A stretch of 64,000 nucleotides of DNA from Tistrella mobilis (lineage in GTDB: Bacteria; Pseudomonadota; Alphaproteobacteria; Tistrellales; Tistrellaceae). The stretch's first letter is position 1. Each line of letters begins with the position of its first letter. The DNA lies in contig NZ_CP121017.1 of the NCBI RefSeq assembly GCF_041468085.1, positions 248,001 to 312,000 of the forward strand, given 5' to 3'. The position numbers were made by a program, and so were the translations under genes. The notes beneath the pieces are model-generated. The model searched no databases. It was not told the DNA's origin and saw nothing but the letters and a program-made list of their open reading frames with translations. Of this stretch, positions 51,052-59,623 are shown piece by piece.

Positions 51052-52146
51052 ATGACCGATACCGCCCAGCCTGCACTCAAAGACATCTTCGACCGTGCCC
51101 GGATCGAAGCGATCGCCGGTCATCTGGCCGATCTTTCGCTGGCCTTCGATCGCGCGCGCTTTCTGGAAGCGGCCCTCCGCGACCTCGACGGTCTGGCCCT
51201 CATGGCCCGGCTCGGTCAGGTCAGCGAGGCGATCCACCTGGCCCTCGATCTGCCGGTGGACCGGGCACTGGATGTGCTGCGCGGGCTGGCACCGCGGATG
51301 GGATCGGGCTTCGCCACTCTGATCCTGCCCGATTGGGTGGCGCGGTTTGCCGCCGACGACACGGATCGGGCGCTGGATGCGCTTGCTTTCTTCACCCGGT
51401 TCGGTTCGTCGGAATTCGGCATTCGCCCCTTCATCCGCCGGGAGCCCGCCCATGTGCTGGCGGTGATGACCGGCTGGACCGCGGATGCGTCCGACCATGT
51501 CCGCCGCCTGGCGAGCGAGGGCGCGCGGCCCCGCCTGCCCTGGTCTTTCCGGCTGGAGGCGGTGATGGCCGATCCGGCCCTGACCTGGCCGATCCTCGAC
51601 CGGCTGAAGACCGACCCTGCGATCTATGTCCGCCGCTCGGTCGCCAACCACCTGAACGACATCTCGAAGGATCATCCCGACTGGCTGCTGGATCGGCTTG
51701 CCGGCTGGGATCGCGATCATCCGCATATCGCCTGGATCATCCGCCACGGCCTGCGCAGCCGGATCAAGGCCGGTGATCCGCGGGCGCTGACGCTCGTGGG
51801 CGCCGACCGGCCCGCGGACGTGCGGATCGCGGCGGCGGCGGTCACGCCGGCACGGATCCGCCCGGGTGATCGCATCACCCTGGCCGTGGATCTGGTCTCG
51901 ACCGCGCTGACCTCGCAGCGGCTGGTGATCGACTATGCCATCGGCTATGTCCGTCCGACCGGTATTTCGCGCAAGGTCTTCAAGCTCCGCACGGTGGATC
52001 TCGCCCCCGGCGAACGGCTTCAGTTCTCCCGCTCCCAGGTGATCCGCGACTTCTCCACCCGCCGCCATCATCCCGGCCATCATGCGGTGGAGCTGCTGGT
52101 CAATGGTGCGGTGCTGGCCACCACCGGCTTCGATCTCGTGGGCTAG
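51052..52146 (+). CDS. DNA alkylation repair protein, AlkC/AlkD-like HEAT repeats
   Basis: 364 residues, nearly all helical. The conserved AlkD/AlkC segment is YVRRSVANHLNDISKDHPDW followed by HIAWIIRHGLRSRIKAGDP and ALTLVG. An N-terminal helical repeat region precedes it (DIFDRARIEAIAGHLADLSL), and about 100 beta-rich residues follow (ITLAVDLVSTALTSQRLVID; YAIGYVRPTGISRKVFKL), as in AlkC with its C-terminal immunoglobulin-like domain. These enzymes remove alkylated bases without base flipping. It starts 100 bases after hutD and is probably a separate function. Confidence 0.82.
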   Translation: MTDTAQPALKDIFDRARIEAIAGHLADLSLAFDRARFLEAALRDLDGLALMARLGQVSEAIHLALDLPVDRALDVLRGLAPRMGSGFATLILPDWVARFAADDTDRALDALAFFTRFGSSEFGIRPFIRREPAHVLAVMTGWTADASDHVRRLASEGARPRLPWSFRLEAVMADPALTWPILDRLKTDPAIYVRRSVANHLNDISKDHPDWLLDRLAGWDRDHPHIAWIIRHGLRSRIKAGDPRALTLVGADRPADVRIAAAAVTPARIRPGDRITLAVDLVSTALTSQRLVIDYAIGYVRPTGISRKVFKLRTVDLAPGERLQFSRSQVIRDFSTRRHHPGHHAVELLVNGAVLATTGFDLVG

Positions 52147-52330
52147 CGGCTCAGCCGCTCCATCAGCGCCATGGCGGCCGCCGGATTGGCGGGTTTGAAG
52201 CCCGAAATCACATAGAGAAAGACATCGCGTGGTGTCGGTTTGGCTGGCGGTCGCTCCACCATCGAACCCGTCGGGGTAGACGCGGCCGCGCCAGGGCTCG
52301 AAGGTCCAGCCGCGGCCCTCATCATCACCC
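52143..52330 (-). pseudogene. Remnant of a DUF72 gene with internal deletion
   Basis: Read on the minus strand, the start of a DUF72 protein is seen (GWTFEPWRGRVYPDGFDGG). About 10 codons later, in another frame, its end follows (TPRDVFLYVISGFKPANPAA, AMALMERL, stop). DUF72 proteins are normally around 250-300 residues, so some 200 residues are missing and the frame is shifted. The product, if any, is not functional. It lies convergent with the AlkC/D-like gene. Confidence 0.7.
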
Positions 52331-52466
52331 GCACTCATGCTCAAGGCGATGGTGCAGGTGGCGGCCAGGTTCCGGGATGCGGCGCCGGGTCGCAGGCCTG
52401 CCTTGTAGGTTTTCCAGTCGGGCGGCGTGAAAAAGAGCGATGACGTCACCTGAGGGAGCGCCTTCC

Positions 52467-53795
52467 ATGTCCGCGCCGAAACGGTTGCTGATCGCCTTTC
52501 TTGTCGTTCTGCCCGGCCTCTGGCTCGCCACCGGGCAGATCTTTCAGGTACCCGCGGAGATTTTCGCCATCCGCCCGGCGATAATGCAAGGCACCGGCAT
52601 CCTGGCGATCGGTGCGATGAGTCTGGCTCTGGTGCTGGCGATGCGGCCGGTGCGCCTTGAAGGCCTGCTCGGCGGGCTCGACAAGGGCTACCGGCTGCAC
52701 AAATGGCTGGGCATCACGGCGCTGATCTCGGCCGTCATCCATTGGCTGTGGGCCCAGGCGCCGAAATGGGCGGTGGGCTGGGGGCTGCTCGACCGGCCGG
52801 CGCGCAACCGGATACCGGTCGAGCCGGGGACGTTGGAGGCAACCCTGCGCAGCTGGCGTGGCTTTGCGGAAAGCGTCGGCGAATGGGCGTTCTATGCGGC
52901 GGCGGCCTTGATCCTGCTGGCACTGATCCGGCGCTTCCCTTATTGCCGGGTCTTTCAGGTCCACCGCCTGCTGGCCCTGGCTTATCTGGTGCTGGTCTTC
53001 CACGCCGCGGTGCTGTTCACCTTCGATCAATGGACCCAGCCGGTCGGCATCGTGGTGGCGGTGCTGCTGGCGGCCGGCACGGTCTCGGCGGTGCTGGCCC
53101 TGTTCGGCCGGATCGGGCTCAGCCGGCGCGTCGCGGGCCGCGTCTCCCGCCTGGTGCATGATCCGGCCGCCCGGGTGCTGGAGGTCGATCTGGCACTTTC
53201 GGGCAACTGGCCGGGGCATCGGGCGGGGCAGTTCGCCTTCGTCACTTTCGATGCCGCCGAAGGGCCGCACCCTTTCACCATCTCTTCTGCCTGGCGCGGT
53301 GATGGCCGGCTCCGTTTTCACGTCAAGGCGCTGGGGGATCATACCCGGACCCTGCCTGGCCGGTTGAAGCAGGGCGATGAAGTGACTGTCGAAGGGCCAT
53401 ATGGCCGCTTCGATTTCGTCGACCGTCATCCGGCCCAGCTGTGGGTCGCCGGCGGCATCGGCATCACCCCCTTCCTCGCCCGGCTGGAGGCATTGGCAGC
53501 GGCACCAGAGCCGCGGCCGGTCGATCTGATCTATTGCGCGGCGGTGCCGGCACCGGATTTCGTCGCCCGGCTCCAGGCGCTGGCGATGGCGGCCGGGGTG
53601 CGGCTGCATGTACTGGCGAGCGGCCGCGACGGCCGGCTGGATGCTACCCGCCTGGCGCGGCTGGTGCCGGACTGGCGCGAGGCTTCGATCTGGTTCTGCG
53701 GCCCGGCCGGATTTGGTCGCAGCCTGCGCCGCGGGCTCGAACGGCTTGGCCTTGCCCGTGGCCGCTTCCATCAGGAAGCCTTCGAGATGCGCTGA
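52467..53795 (+). CDS. Ferric-reductase-like transmembrane flavoprotein
   Basis: 442 residues. Six membrane helices in the first 230 residues (LLIAFLVVLPGLWLATGQIF; IMQGTGILAIGAMSLALVLA) with haem-ligand His in YRLHKWLGITALISAVIHWL and VFQVHRLLALAYLVLVFHAA. Then an FAD domain (HRAGQFAFVTFDAAEGPHPF TISS in sequence) and an NAD(P) domain (LWVAGGIGITPFLARLEALA; IWFCGPAGFGRSLRRGL). It passes electrons from NAD(P)H across the membrane to an unknown acceptor, perhaps iron. GAGGGAG lies 9 bases before the ATG. Confidence 0.9.
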   Translation: MSAPKRLLIAFLVVLPGLWLATGQIFQVPAEIFAIRPAIMQGTGILAIGAMSLALVLAMRPVRLEGLLGGLDKGYRLHKWLGITALISAVIHWLWAQAPKWAVGWGLLDRPARNRIPVEPGTLEATLRSWRGFAESVGEWAFYAAAALILLALIRRFPYCRVFQVHRLLALAYLVLVFHAAVLFTFDQWTQPVGIVVAVLLAAGTVSAVLALFGRIGLSRRVAGRVSRLVHDPAARVLEVDLALSGNWPGHRAGQFAFVTFDAAEGPHPFTISSAWRGDGRLRFHVKALGDHTRTLPGRLKQGDEVTVEGPYGRFDFVDRHPAQLWVAGGIGITPFLARLEALAAAPEPRPVDLIYCAAVPAPDFVARLQALAMAAGVRLHVLASGRDGRLDATRLARLVPDWREASIWFCGPAGFGRSLRRGLERLGLARGRFHQEAFEMR

Positions 53796-54424
53796 TCCGG
53801 TTTGGGCATATCCGGTGCCAGATGCCGGGTGAGCATGGCCACCAGTTCGTCGTGCAGAGCCGCGGGCAGGTGGTCGTGCCCGTCGGCAAGGGCACCGTGG
53901 ATCACGGCCTCGATGCTTCGTTCCACCAGTACCGCGAGCACGGCGGGATCACGGCCGTGGGCAAGGGGCAGGGTGGCGATCCAGGTGGCAATGTGGGTGG
54001 TGATCGCGGCTGAGACATCCCTGATCCGGGCCAGGTCGCCGATCCGTGGGACCTGCTCGTTCAGCACCCGGTGCAGCGTCGGGTGCAGGCGATGGGCATC
54101 GGTTGCGGCCTCGACGATCATCGCCACCCCTTCGGCCGGCAGTGTGCCGGCCAGCCGCGGTGCCAGCTCGTCGAACACCGCCTGCAGGGCCGTGGCGTGG
54201 CGGTCGATCAGCGCCGCGATCACGGCCTCCTTCGACGGGAAGTACTGGTAAAGCGAGCCGACGCCCACGCCCGCTGCCTCGGCGATCCGGGTGGTGGTGG
54301 CGCGGTCGAAGCCGTCGCGCACCAGAATGTGAGCGGCGCCGTCCAGGATCGCCTCGACCGTGGCGCGCGATCGGGCCTGAACCGGCCGTTTCCGCGGGCT
54401 GGTAGCGGGGGGCGCAGGCGGCAT
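53771..54424 (-). CDS. TetR/AcrR-family regulator
   Basis: 217 residues. HTH: ARSRATVEAILDGAAHILVR, DGFDRATTTRIAEAAGVGVG and SLYQYFPSKEAVIAALIDRH, the TetR pattern. The ligand domain is helical and includes HRLHPTLHRVLNEQVPRIGD. Divergent from a cupin gene, 90 bases between starts, so likely its regulator. The 3' end overlaps the convergent flavoprotein gene by 25 bases. Start chosen at MPPAPPATSP because the residues before it are low quality. Confidence 0.9.
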   Translation of the reverse strand: MPPAPPATSPRKRPVQARSRATVEAILDGAAHILVRDGFDRATTTRIAEAAGVGVGSLYQYFPSKEAVIAALIDRHATALQAVFDELAPRLAGTLPAEGVAMIVEAATDAHRLHPTLHRVLNEQVPRIGDLARIRDVSAAITTHIATWIATLPLAHGRDPAVLAVLVERSIEAVIHGALADGHDHLPAALHDELVAMLTRHLAPDMPKPDQRISKAS

Positions 54425-54513
54425 CGGCGGGGCTCCGGATGCGAATTCAGAAAGCGAAGGAATCTTCGTATTCTGAAGGCGACCGATCAAGCCCCGATGA
54501 GAGAGGTGCCCTG

Positions 54514-54900
54514 ATGAAGCCGGCCGTGTTCTCGATCGCCCAGGAACTCGCGACACTGGTGCCGGGCGGCGATTTCCGCCTGCTCGACCACCATCTGGCC
54601 GACGGGCCGGTGATGGCGGGGGTGATCCGCATCGACGCCGACAGTGTGAAAGGCTTCTGGGAGCGCCATGACGGCGGTGACGAAATCCTGGTGATCCTGG
54701 CCGGTCGCGCCACCTTCACCATCCGCTCGGCCGATGGTGACATGCGGCTGGAGGTCGGGCCGGGCGATGCCCTCTGTGTGCCAAGGAGCATGGCGCACAA
54801 TGCGGTGCTGCACACGCCTGCCCTCGACATCCTGTTCTTCACGCCCCGGGACGGCAGCGCCGCCTGGACCGACGATCCGTCGATCACGCCCCGTCATTGA
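54514..54900 (+). CDS. Single-domain cupin protein
   Basis: 128 residues. The double-stranded beta-helix has FWERHDGGDEILVILAGRAT and FTIRSADGDMRLEVGPGDAL, then CVPRSMAHNAVLHTPALDIL. The first cupin motif (H-x4-DE) is present, and the second keeps the final His. Substrate unknown; small cupins beside TetR genes often act on or sense small hydrophobic compounds. AGAGGT precedes the ATG. The 3' end overlaps the convergent ECF sigma gene by 17 bases. Confidence 0.85.
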   Translation: MKPAVFSIAQELATLVPGGDFRLLDHHLADGPVMAGVIRIDADSVKGFWERHDGGDEILVILAGRATFTIRSADGDMRLEVGPGDALCVPRSMAHNAVLHTPALDILFFTPRDGSAAWTDDPSITPRH

Positions 54901-56134
54901 GGCCGGCGGCTGCGGCCGCGAGCCAGGCGCGCACGGCCGGATCCTCGGCAAGACCGATGGCGCGGGCATAGGCGGCGCGGGCGGATGCCATATCGCCCGT
55001 TGCCGCCAGCAGATGGGCCCGAAGCGCCCAGGCCGGCTGATACTCCTCAAGTCCTGCGACGGCATCGAGGGCATGGAGGCCGCGGACCGGGCCGGCCGTT
55101 CCGGCAAGCGCCGCGGCGTGGCCCACGGCGGCGCCGGCGGACGGGGCGATTGCCATCAGGGCCTTATAGAGGGCCAGGCGGATGTCGGGGCCGGGTTGCG
55201 GCCGGCCGGCGGGGTCGGCGCGTGCGTTATGGGCGGACTGGATCGCCGCCTCCAGCTGATAGCGGCCGGGGCGCCCCAGGGCTGCGGCTGCGGCCAGCTG
55301 GGCTTCGGCCTCGGCGATCAGATCCGCCCGCCAGAGCGTGGTGTCCTGAAGATCGATCGGGACATAACGGCCGGCGTCGTCGCGCCTTGCCGGGCGGCGT
55401 GCCTCGCAATGGGCCATCAGGGCCAGAAGACCGCGCGCCTCGGCCGCGGACGGCATCAGCTCCACCAGCAGCCGGCCCAGCCACAGGGCCTCGCCGGTCA
55501 GGTCGGCCCCGCGGGTATCGCCGCCGGCCACCATCTCCCAGCCGGTACCGAAGGCGGCGTAGACGGCATCCAGCACATGGCTCAGCCGTTCCGGCAGATC
55601 CTGCGGCTCGGGCAGCTCAAAGCCGATGCCGGCGCTCCGGATCCGCGCCTTGGCCCTGACCAGCCGCTGCCCCATGGTGGCCGGTGCCACCAGAAAGGCC
55701 GATCCGATCCGGGCGGCATCCAGCCCCAGCACCGCCTGCAGCATCAACGGCGCGCGCATCTCGGAGGCGATCGCGGGATGGGCGCAGACGAACAGCAGGG
55801 CCAGGCGGTCGTCGGGCAGGGGGCGCGCCGCCATCGCCGCCTCCTCCGCCTCCCCCGCCAGCAGGGTCAGGGCCGGTTCGGCCGCCCGGCGCACGGCCCC
55901 GTGGCGCAGGGCATGGGTGATCCGGCGGCGGGCGACCGTGGCGAGCCAGGCCTCCGGCTCCCGCGGCACACCCTGCCGGGGCCAGAGGTCCAGCGCGATC
56001 CGGAAAGCATCGGCCACGGCATCCTCTGCCGCGGCGAGGTCGCGGAACCGCGCGGCCAGGAAGGCGACGAGGCGGGCACGGGACTGCCGTGCCGCCGCCT
56101 CGACCGCCCTGTGTGCCACGTCGGGGCCGGTCAC
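54884..56134 (-). CDS. ECF sigma factor with long C-terminal extension (DUF6596)
   Basis: 416 residues. Sigma region 2 is at the N-terminus (RLVAFLAARFRDLAAAEDAV, ADAFRIALDLWPRQGVPREP, EAWLATVARRRITHALR) and region 4 follows (RAPLMLQAVLGLDAARIGSA; FLVAPATMGQRLVRAKARIR). The remaining 230 residues are the helical extension found in the ECF42-type group (DUF6596; YAAFGTGWEMVAGGDTRGAD and TPR-like YQPAWALRAHLLAATGDM). It starts with GTG overlapping the YCII stop. This group is always coupled to a DGPF/YCII protein, as here. Confidence 0.9.
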   Translation of the reverse strand: MTGPDVAHRAVEAAARQSRARLVAFLAARFRDLAAAEDAVADAFRIALDLWPRQGVPREPEAWLATVARRRITHALRHGAVRRAAEPALTLLAGEAEEAAMAARPLPDDRLALLFVCAHPAIASEMRAPLMLQAVLGLDAARIGSAFLVAPATMGQRLVRAKARIRSAGIGFELPEPQDLPERLSHVLDAVYAAFGTGWEMVAGGDTRGADLTGEALWLGRLLVELMPSAAEARGLLALMAHCEARRPARRDDAGRYVPIDLQDTTLWRADLIAEAEAQLAAAAALGRPGRYQLEAAIQSAHNARADPAGRPQPGPDIRLALYKALMAIAPSAGAAVGHAAALAGTAGPVRGLHALDAVAGLEEYQPAWALRAHLLAATGDMASARAAYARAIGLAEDPAVRAWLAAAAAGLNDGA

Positions 56135-56514
56135 GCCCCGCCTCCGGGTTCCTGCATCGGCGGCATCACCGGCCGCAGCTCTACGGCCCCCTGTGCGGCC
56201 GCCGGGCAACGCGCCGCCCAGTCGAGTGCCGTGTCCAGATCCGGCACGTCGATCACGAAATAGCCGGCGAGCTTTTCCTTGGTGTCGGCGAAGGGGCCAT
56301 CCTGAACCTGGCGGCGCCCGTCCGTGATCCGCACCGTGGTCGCCGTTTCGGGCGGCAGCAATCCGTGGCCGTCCTGGACGATGCCGGCAGCCTGGATCGC
56401 CTGGACATAGGCACCCCAGCCCCCCCAATAGGCGTCGGCCTCGGCCGGATCCTGCTGCTTCGCCAGGGCCTCCGCGGTCTCGTAGATCACCATCATATAC
56501 TGCATTGGTCGCAT
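56131..56514 (-). CDS. YCII/DGPF-domain protein, ECF sigma partner
   Basis: 127 residues. Starts MRPMQYMMVIYETAEAL and contains the DGPF motif in VQDGPFADTKEKLAGYFVID, preceded by TVRITDGRRQ. Dimeric alpha-beta barrel family. In bacteria these are co-transcribed with ECF42 sigma factors and are thought to be their targets or signal partners. GTGA overlap with the sigma gene supports coupling. An inner start at MQYMM is possible. Confidence 0.9.
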   Translation of the reverse strand: MRPMQYMMVIYETAEALAKQQDPAEADAYWGGWGAYVQAIQAAGIVQDGHGLLPPETATTVRITDGRRQVQDGPFADTKEKLAGYFVIDVPDLDTALDWAARCPAAAQGAVELRPVMPPMQEPGGGA

Positions 56515-56678
56515 CCCTCATCTGTGGACGGCGCGCCCTGCCCGCACCCCGCGGGCTGCTCTCCCCCGTCCGGAATGATGAGCCCCGGGCAACGACGATT
56601 TCGACAGCGCCGTTGCGCTGCCCGACAAAAATTTCCGGAGAGAATATCCGGCGCCGATCCCGTCTTCCGGCCGGCGAC

Positions 56679-56708
56679 TTGACACCCGATGCAACCAGGG
56701 ATCAGAAT
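56679..56708 (+). promoter_or_regulatory. Sigma-70 promoter of the cbi operon
   Basis: TTGACA (56679-56684) and CAGAAT (56703-56708) are separated by 18 bases. Transcription would start near 56715, right at the 5' edge of the cobalamin riboswitch, which supports the call. Confidence 0.6.
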
Positions 56709-56715
56709 CACACCC

Positions 56716-56930
56716 CATGAAGGTCCGCCTTTCGCTCCGGATGGGGGAGGGCGGTGTAAAAGGGAACATGGGTACGGGTGCAATGCGCCCGGGAGCCATG
56801 GCTGCCCCCGCAACTGTAGGCGGAGAGTTTGTCGCCCGCCCGGGACTTATGGTTTCGGGCTCTCAGGCCACTGGGCAACCGGGAAGGCCGGCGACGGATG
56901 GTGACCCGCAAGCCAGGAAACCTGCCTTCA
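56716..56930 (+). ncRNA. Cobalamin riboswitch
   Basis: The B12-box class elements are in order: a GGTCCGCC/GGCGGTG stem at the 5' end, AAGGGAACATGGG, GGTGCAATGCGCCCGGGAGC, the conserved GCTGCCCCCGCAACTGTAG, and the closing AGCCAGGAAACCTGCC. It lies ahead of cbiMNQO, so adenosylcobalamin (or a related form) should reduce cobalt import. A separate hairpin that hides the cbiM ribosome site follows at 57001-57040. Confidence 0.93.
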
Positions 56931-57000
56931 CATCTGACAGGGCCACTCTCCGAACGGGGTGTTCGGATGGGGGCGGGGTCCCCGGAACCTGCCGGGATTT

Positions 57001-57040
57001 CTCCGAAGGCCTTGCCGCACGTGGCCAACGCCTTCGGAGG
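57001..57040 (+). promoter_or_regulatory. Ribosome-site-sequestering hairpin of cbiM
   Basis: CTCCGAAGGC (57001-57010) pairs perfectly with GCCTTCGGAG (57030-57039). The second arm holds most of the GGAGG (57036-57040) that precedes the cbiM start. This is a likely expression platform: the ligand-bound riboswitch would favour this helix and block translation. No U tract follows, so termination is unlikely. Confidence 0.7.
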
Positions 57041-57048
57041 ATCGGCCC

Positions 57049-57723
57049 TTGCATATTATGGAAGGCTATCTGCCGGCGACCCATGCCGCCCTCTGGGCGG
57101 CGGTCTCGGCACCCTTCGTCATTCACGGAGCCCGCCGGATCACCCGGCTGGTCCGCGAAACACCGGAAGTGAAGCTTCTGCTGGCGGCATCCGGTGCCTA
57201 TGTTTTCGTGCTCTCGGCGCTGAAACTGCCATCCGTCACCGGCAGCTGTTCACATCCGACCGGGACAGGGCTGGCCGCAACCCTGTTCGGCCCCACGGTC
57301 ACCGCCGTGCTCGGCACCATCGTGCTGCTGTTCCAGGCTTTGCTGCTTGCCCATGGCGGGCTCACCACCCTTGGCGCCAACGTCTTTTCCATGGCGATCG
57401 CAGGACCTTTCGTTGCCTGGGGGCTGTTCCACGGCCTCACCCGCATGGGGGCCGGGGCGGCGCTCGCGATCTTCGTGGCGGCGACACTGGGTGATCTTGC
57501 GACCTATGTGGTGACCTCGCTGCAGCTGGCGCTCGCCTTCCCCGATCCGGCCGGCGGCATCGCCGGGGCGGCATCGAAGTTCCTGGGTATTTTCGCCCTC
57601 ACCCAGGTGCCGCTCGCGATCAGCGAGGGGCTGCTGACCGTGGTGGTGTTCAACATGCTCGGCCGCTACAGCCGCTCGGAACTGAAGGCGCTGGATCTGT
57701 TCCGCGGGCGGGTGGCGTCATGA
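57049..57723 (+). CDS. cbiM: Cobalt ECF transporter substrate-binding subunit CbiM
   Basis: 224 residues from a TTG start. CbiM needs Met-His at its N-terminus to hold the metal, and the TTG reads [16 protein letters not shown] with GGAGG 8 bases upstream; the ATG three codons later would lose His2. Several membrane helices follow ([40 protein letters not shown] with the second metal-binding His; [20 protein letters not shown]). It gives the cobalt specificity of the importer. Overlaps cbiN by 4 bases. Confidence 0.92.
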   Translation: MHIMEGYLPATHAALWAAVSAPFVIHGARRITRLVRETPEVKLLLAASGAYVFVLSALKLPSVTGSCSHPTGTGLAATLFGPTVTAVLGTIVLLFQALLLAHGGLTTLGANVFSMAIAGPFVAWGLFHGLTRMGAGAALAIFVAATLGDLATYVVTSLQLALAFPDPAGGIAGAASKFLGIFALTQVPLAISEGLLTVVVFNMLGRYSRSELKALDLFRGRVAS

Positions 57724-58049
57724 TGAAGCGCAATCTGATCCTGCTTGCCCTGGTCGTGATGCTGGCCATCGCACCGCTGCTGATCCACCCGCCCGGCACC
57801 GTGGAGTTCGCCGGAGCGGACGGTCAGGCCGAGCTGGTGATCGGCGAGATCGCACCCGACTACGAACCCTGGTTCCAGCCGCTTTGGGAACCGCCGAGCG
57901 GTGAGATCGAAAGCCTGCTCTTCGCCCTTCAGGCGGCGATCGGCGCCGGGCTGCTCGGCTATTATTTCGGCCTGCGCCGCGGCCGCCGCGATGCGGACCC
58001 GGCCGCGGACGATACTGCCGCGGCGCGCGCCGACAGGCCCCGCGCCTGA
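57720..58049 (+). CDS. cbiN: Cobalt transport protein CbiN
   Basis: 109 residues with two membrane helices: [20 protein letters not shown] at the N-terminus and [20 protein letters not shown] near the C-terminus. Between them is the periplasmic part [20 protein letters not shown] followed by [13 protein letters not shown], the CbiN hallmark. CbiN helps load cobalt onto CbiM. The C-terminal tail is long and charged. Overlaps both neighbours (ATGATG start; TGATG end). Confidence 0.92.
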   Translation: MMKRNLILLALVVMLAIAPLLIHPPGTVEFAGADGQAELVIGEIAPDYEPWFQPLWEPPSGEIESLLFALQAAIGAGLLGYYFGLRRGRRDADPAADDTAAARADRPRA

Positions 58050-58792
58050 TGCGGGCCATCGATCGTGCCGCGCAGACCAATCGCTGGCGCAGACGACCGG
58101 CTGCCGAAAAGGCCCTGATCTTCATCGGGCTGATGCTGGTCTCGCTGGTCGTGGCCGGCTGGATCGGCCAGATCGTGATCCTGCTGCTGGTCCTCTGCCT
58201 GGTGCTGGGGGCAGCACGGGTGGGGCTGCGGGATGTGCGTGCTGCGGCCGTGATGCCGGCCGGCTTCATCCTGGCCGGCACCGCCGTACAGATGATCACG
58301 CTTCACTGGGCAGGCGGGCCCGTGGTCGGCATCGCCGATCCCGACATGCTGTCCGCTGCCGCCTTCACCGGGCTGAGGAGCGTCACCTGTGTCGCCTGCC
58401 TGATCGGGCTTGCGCTCACCACGCCGCTCACCTCGCTGCTCCAGATGATTCAGCGTCGCGGACTCGCCCCCGACATCTCGGATCTGGCGATGATGATGTT
58501 CCGCATCGTGTGGCTGGTGCTGGACTGTCTGGAGACGGGGCAGCGTGCCCAGGCGGCCCGGCTGGGGCATGCCGGCTGGGGCCGGCAGATCCGATCGGGG
58601 GGCCGGCTGCTCGCCGGGCTTCTGCCGCGGGTGCTGGATCGGGCGCAGCGGATGAATGCCGGGCTTGCCGTGCGGGGCTATGACGGCCGGCTGCGCTTTG
58701 CCGGTGCCGAGGCGGTTGCCGCCCCGGCCCGGCTTGCCCTGCTCGCGGGCGGCCTTGTCTTTGCCGCAGCCGGCGCGGCCTGGATCGGCTGA
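58049..58792 (+). CDS. cbiQ: Cobalt ECF transporter T component CbiQ
   Basis: 247 residues. Membrane segments include LIFIGLMLVSLVVAGWIGQI and ILLLVLCLVLGAARVGL, and the coupling helices carry the T-component A-R-G-like motifs QAARLGHAGWGRQI and MNAGLAVRGYDGRLRF. It links CbiM to the ATPase. Somewhat divergent: the second motif reads VRGYDG rather than ARGFxG. One-base overlaps with cbiN and cbiO. Confidence 0.9.
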   Translation: MRAIDRAAQTNRWRRRPAAEKALIFIGLMLVSLVVAGWIGQIVILLLVLCLVLGAARVGLRDVRAAAVMPAGFILAGTAVQMITLHWAGGPVVGIADPDMLSAAAFTGLRSVTCVACLIGLALTTPLTSLLQMIQRRGLAPDISDLAMMMFRIVWLVLDCLETGQRAQAARLGHAGWGRQIRSGGRLLAGLLPRVLDRAQRMNAGLAVRGYDGRLRFAGAEAVAAPARLALLAGGLVFAAAGAAWIG

Positions 58793-59616
58793 TGCTCGAA
58801 GCTCGGGATCTGGTTCATCACTATCCGGGCGGCGTCACGGCGCTCGATCATGTCGATCTGGTGATTCCGGCCGGCGGACGCCTGGCTATCCTGGGCGCCA
58901 ATGGTGCCGGCAAGTCGACCCTGCTGCTGGCGCTGGCGGGCGCGATCCGCACCGATCGGGGGCAGGTGATCCTCGACGGCAGCCCGGTCACTCATGACCG
59001 CAAGGGATTGACCCGGCTCCGGCATCGGGTCGGTCTGGTGTTCCAGGATCCCGACGACCAGCTCTTTGCCGCAACCGTCGCCGAGGATGTAAGCTTCGGT
59101 CCGCTCAATCTTGGCCTGACCATGGCCGAGGCCCGGGGCCGTACGGCAGAGGCGCTGGATATGATGGGCGTTGCCCATCTCGCCGATCGTGCCACTCATA
59201 TGCTGAGCTTCGGCCAACGCAAGCGGGTCGCCATCGCCGGGCTGCTGGCCATGCGGCCCGGTATCCTGCTGCTCGACGAGCCGACGGCGGGGCTCGATCC
59301 GGCCGGCGTCGATGAACTGATGCAGCGGCTGGATGCGGTGGCCGGCACCGGCACGGCCGTGGTCATCGCCACCCACGACATGGACCTGGCCAATGGCTGG
59401 GCCGATCGTATTGCCGTGTTCGGCCGCGGGCAGATCGTCCTCGACGGGCCGCCCGAGGCGGTTTTTGAGGATGAGGCGCTGCTGGCGGCGCTGGGGCTGC
59501 GCCTGCCGATGCTCCGCCGCCTGGCCGGCGAACTGGCAGCCCGCGGGCTGCTGAAGGCCGGCCCCCTGCCGCGGCGGCTGGAGGATCTGGTGGCCGCCTT
59601 GCCGGGGCACCGGTAA
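58792..59616 (+). CDS. cbiO: Cobalt ECF transporter ATPase CbiO
   Basis: 274 residues. Walker A AILGANGAGKSTLLLALAGA, Q-loop VGLVFQDPDDQLFAATVAED (the ECF-type FQDPDDQ), signature MLSFGQRKRVAIAGLLAMRP, Walker B ILLLDEPTAGLDPAGVDEL and H-loop VVIATHDMDLANGWADRIAV. It powers cobalt uptake with CbiMNQ. The signature reads LSFGQ in place of LSGGQ, common in this family. Confidence 0.93.
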   Translation: MLEARDLVHHYPGGVTALDHVDLVIPAGGRLAILGANGAGKSTLLLALAGAIRTDRGQVILDGSPVTHDRKGLTRLRHRVGLVFQDPDDQLFAATVAEDVSFGPLNLGLTMAEARGRTAEALDMMGVAHLADRATHMLSFGQRKRVAIAGLLAMRPGILLLDEPTAGLDPAGVDELMQRLDAVAGTGTAVVIATHDMDLANGWADRIAVFGRGQIVLDGPPEAVFEDEALLAALGLRLPMLRRLAGELAARGLLKAGPLPRRLEDLVAALPGHR

Positions 59617-59623
59617 AGCGGCC

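Noticed and set aside
50686-52449. A 587-codon minus-strand frame
   Set aside because: Mostly antisense to the AlkC/AlkD-like gene; only its first part contains the DUF72 remnant, which is reported as a pseudogene.
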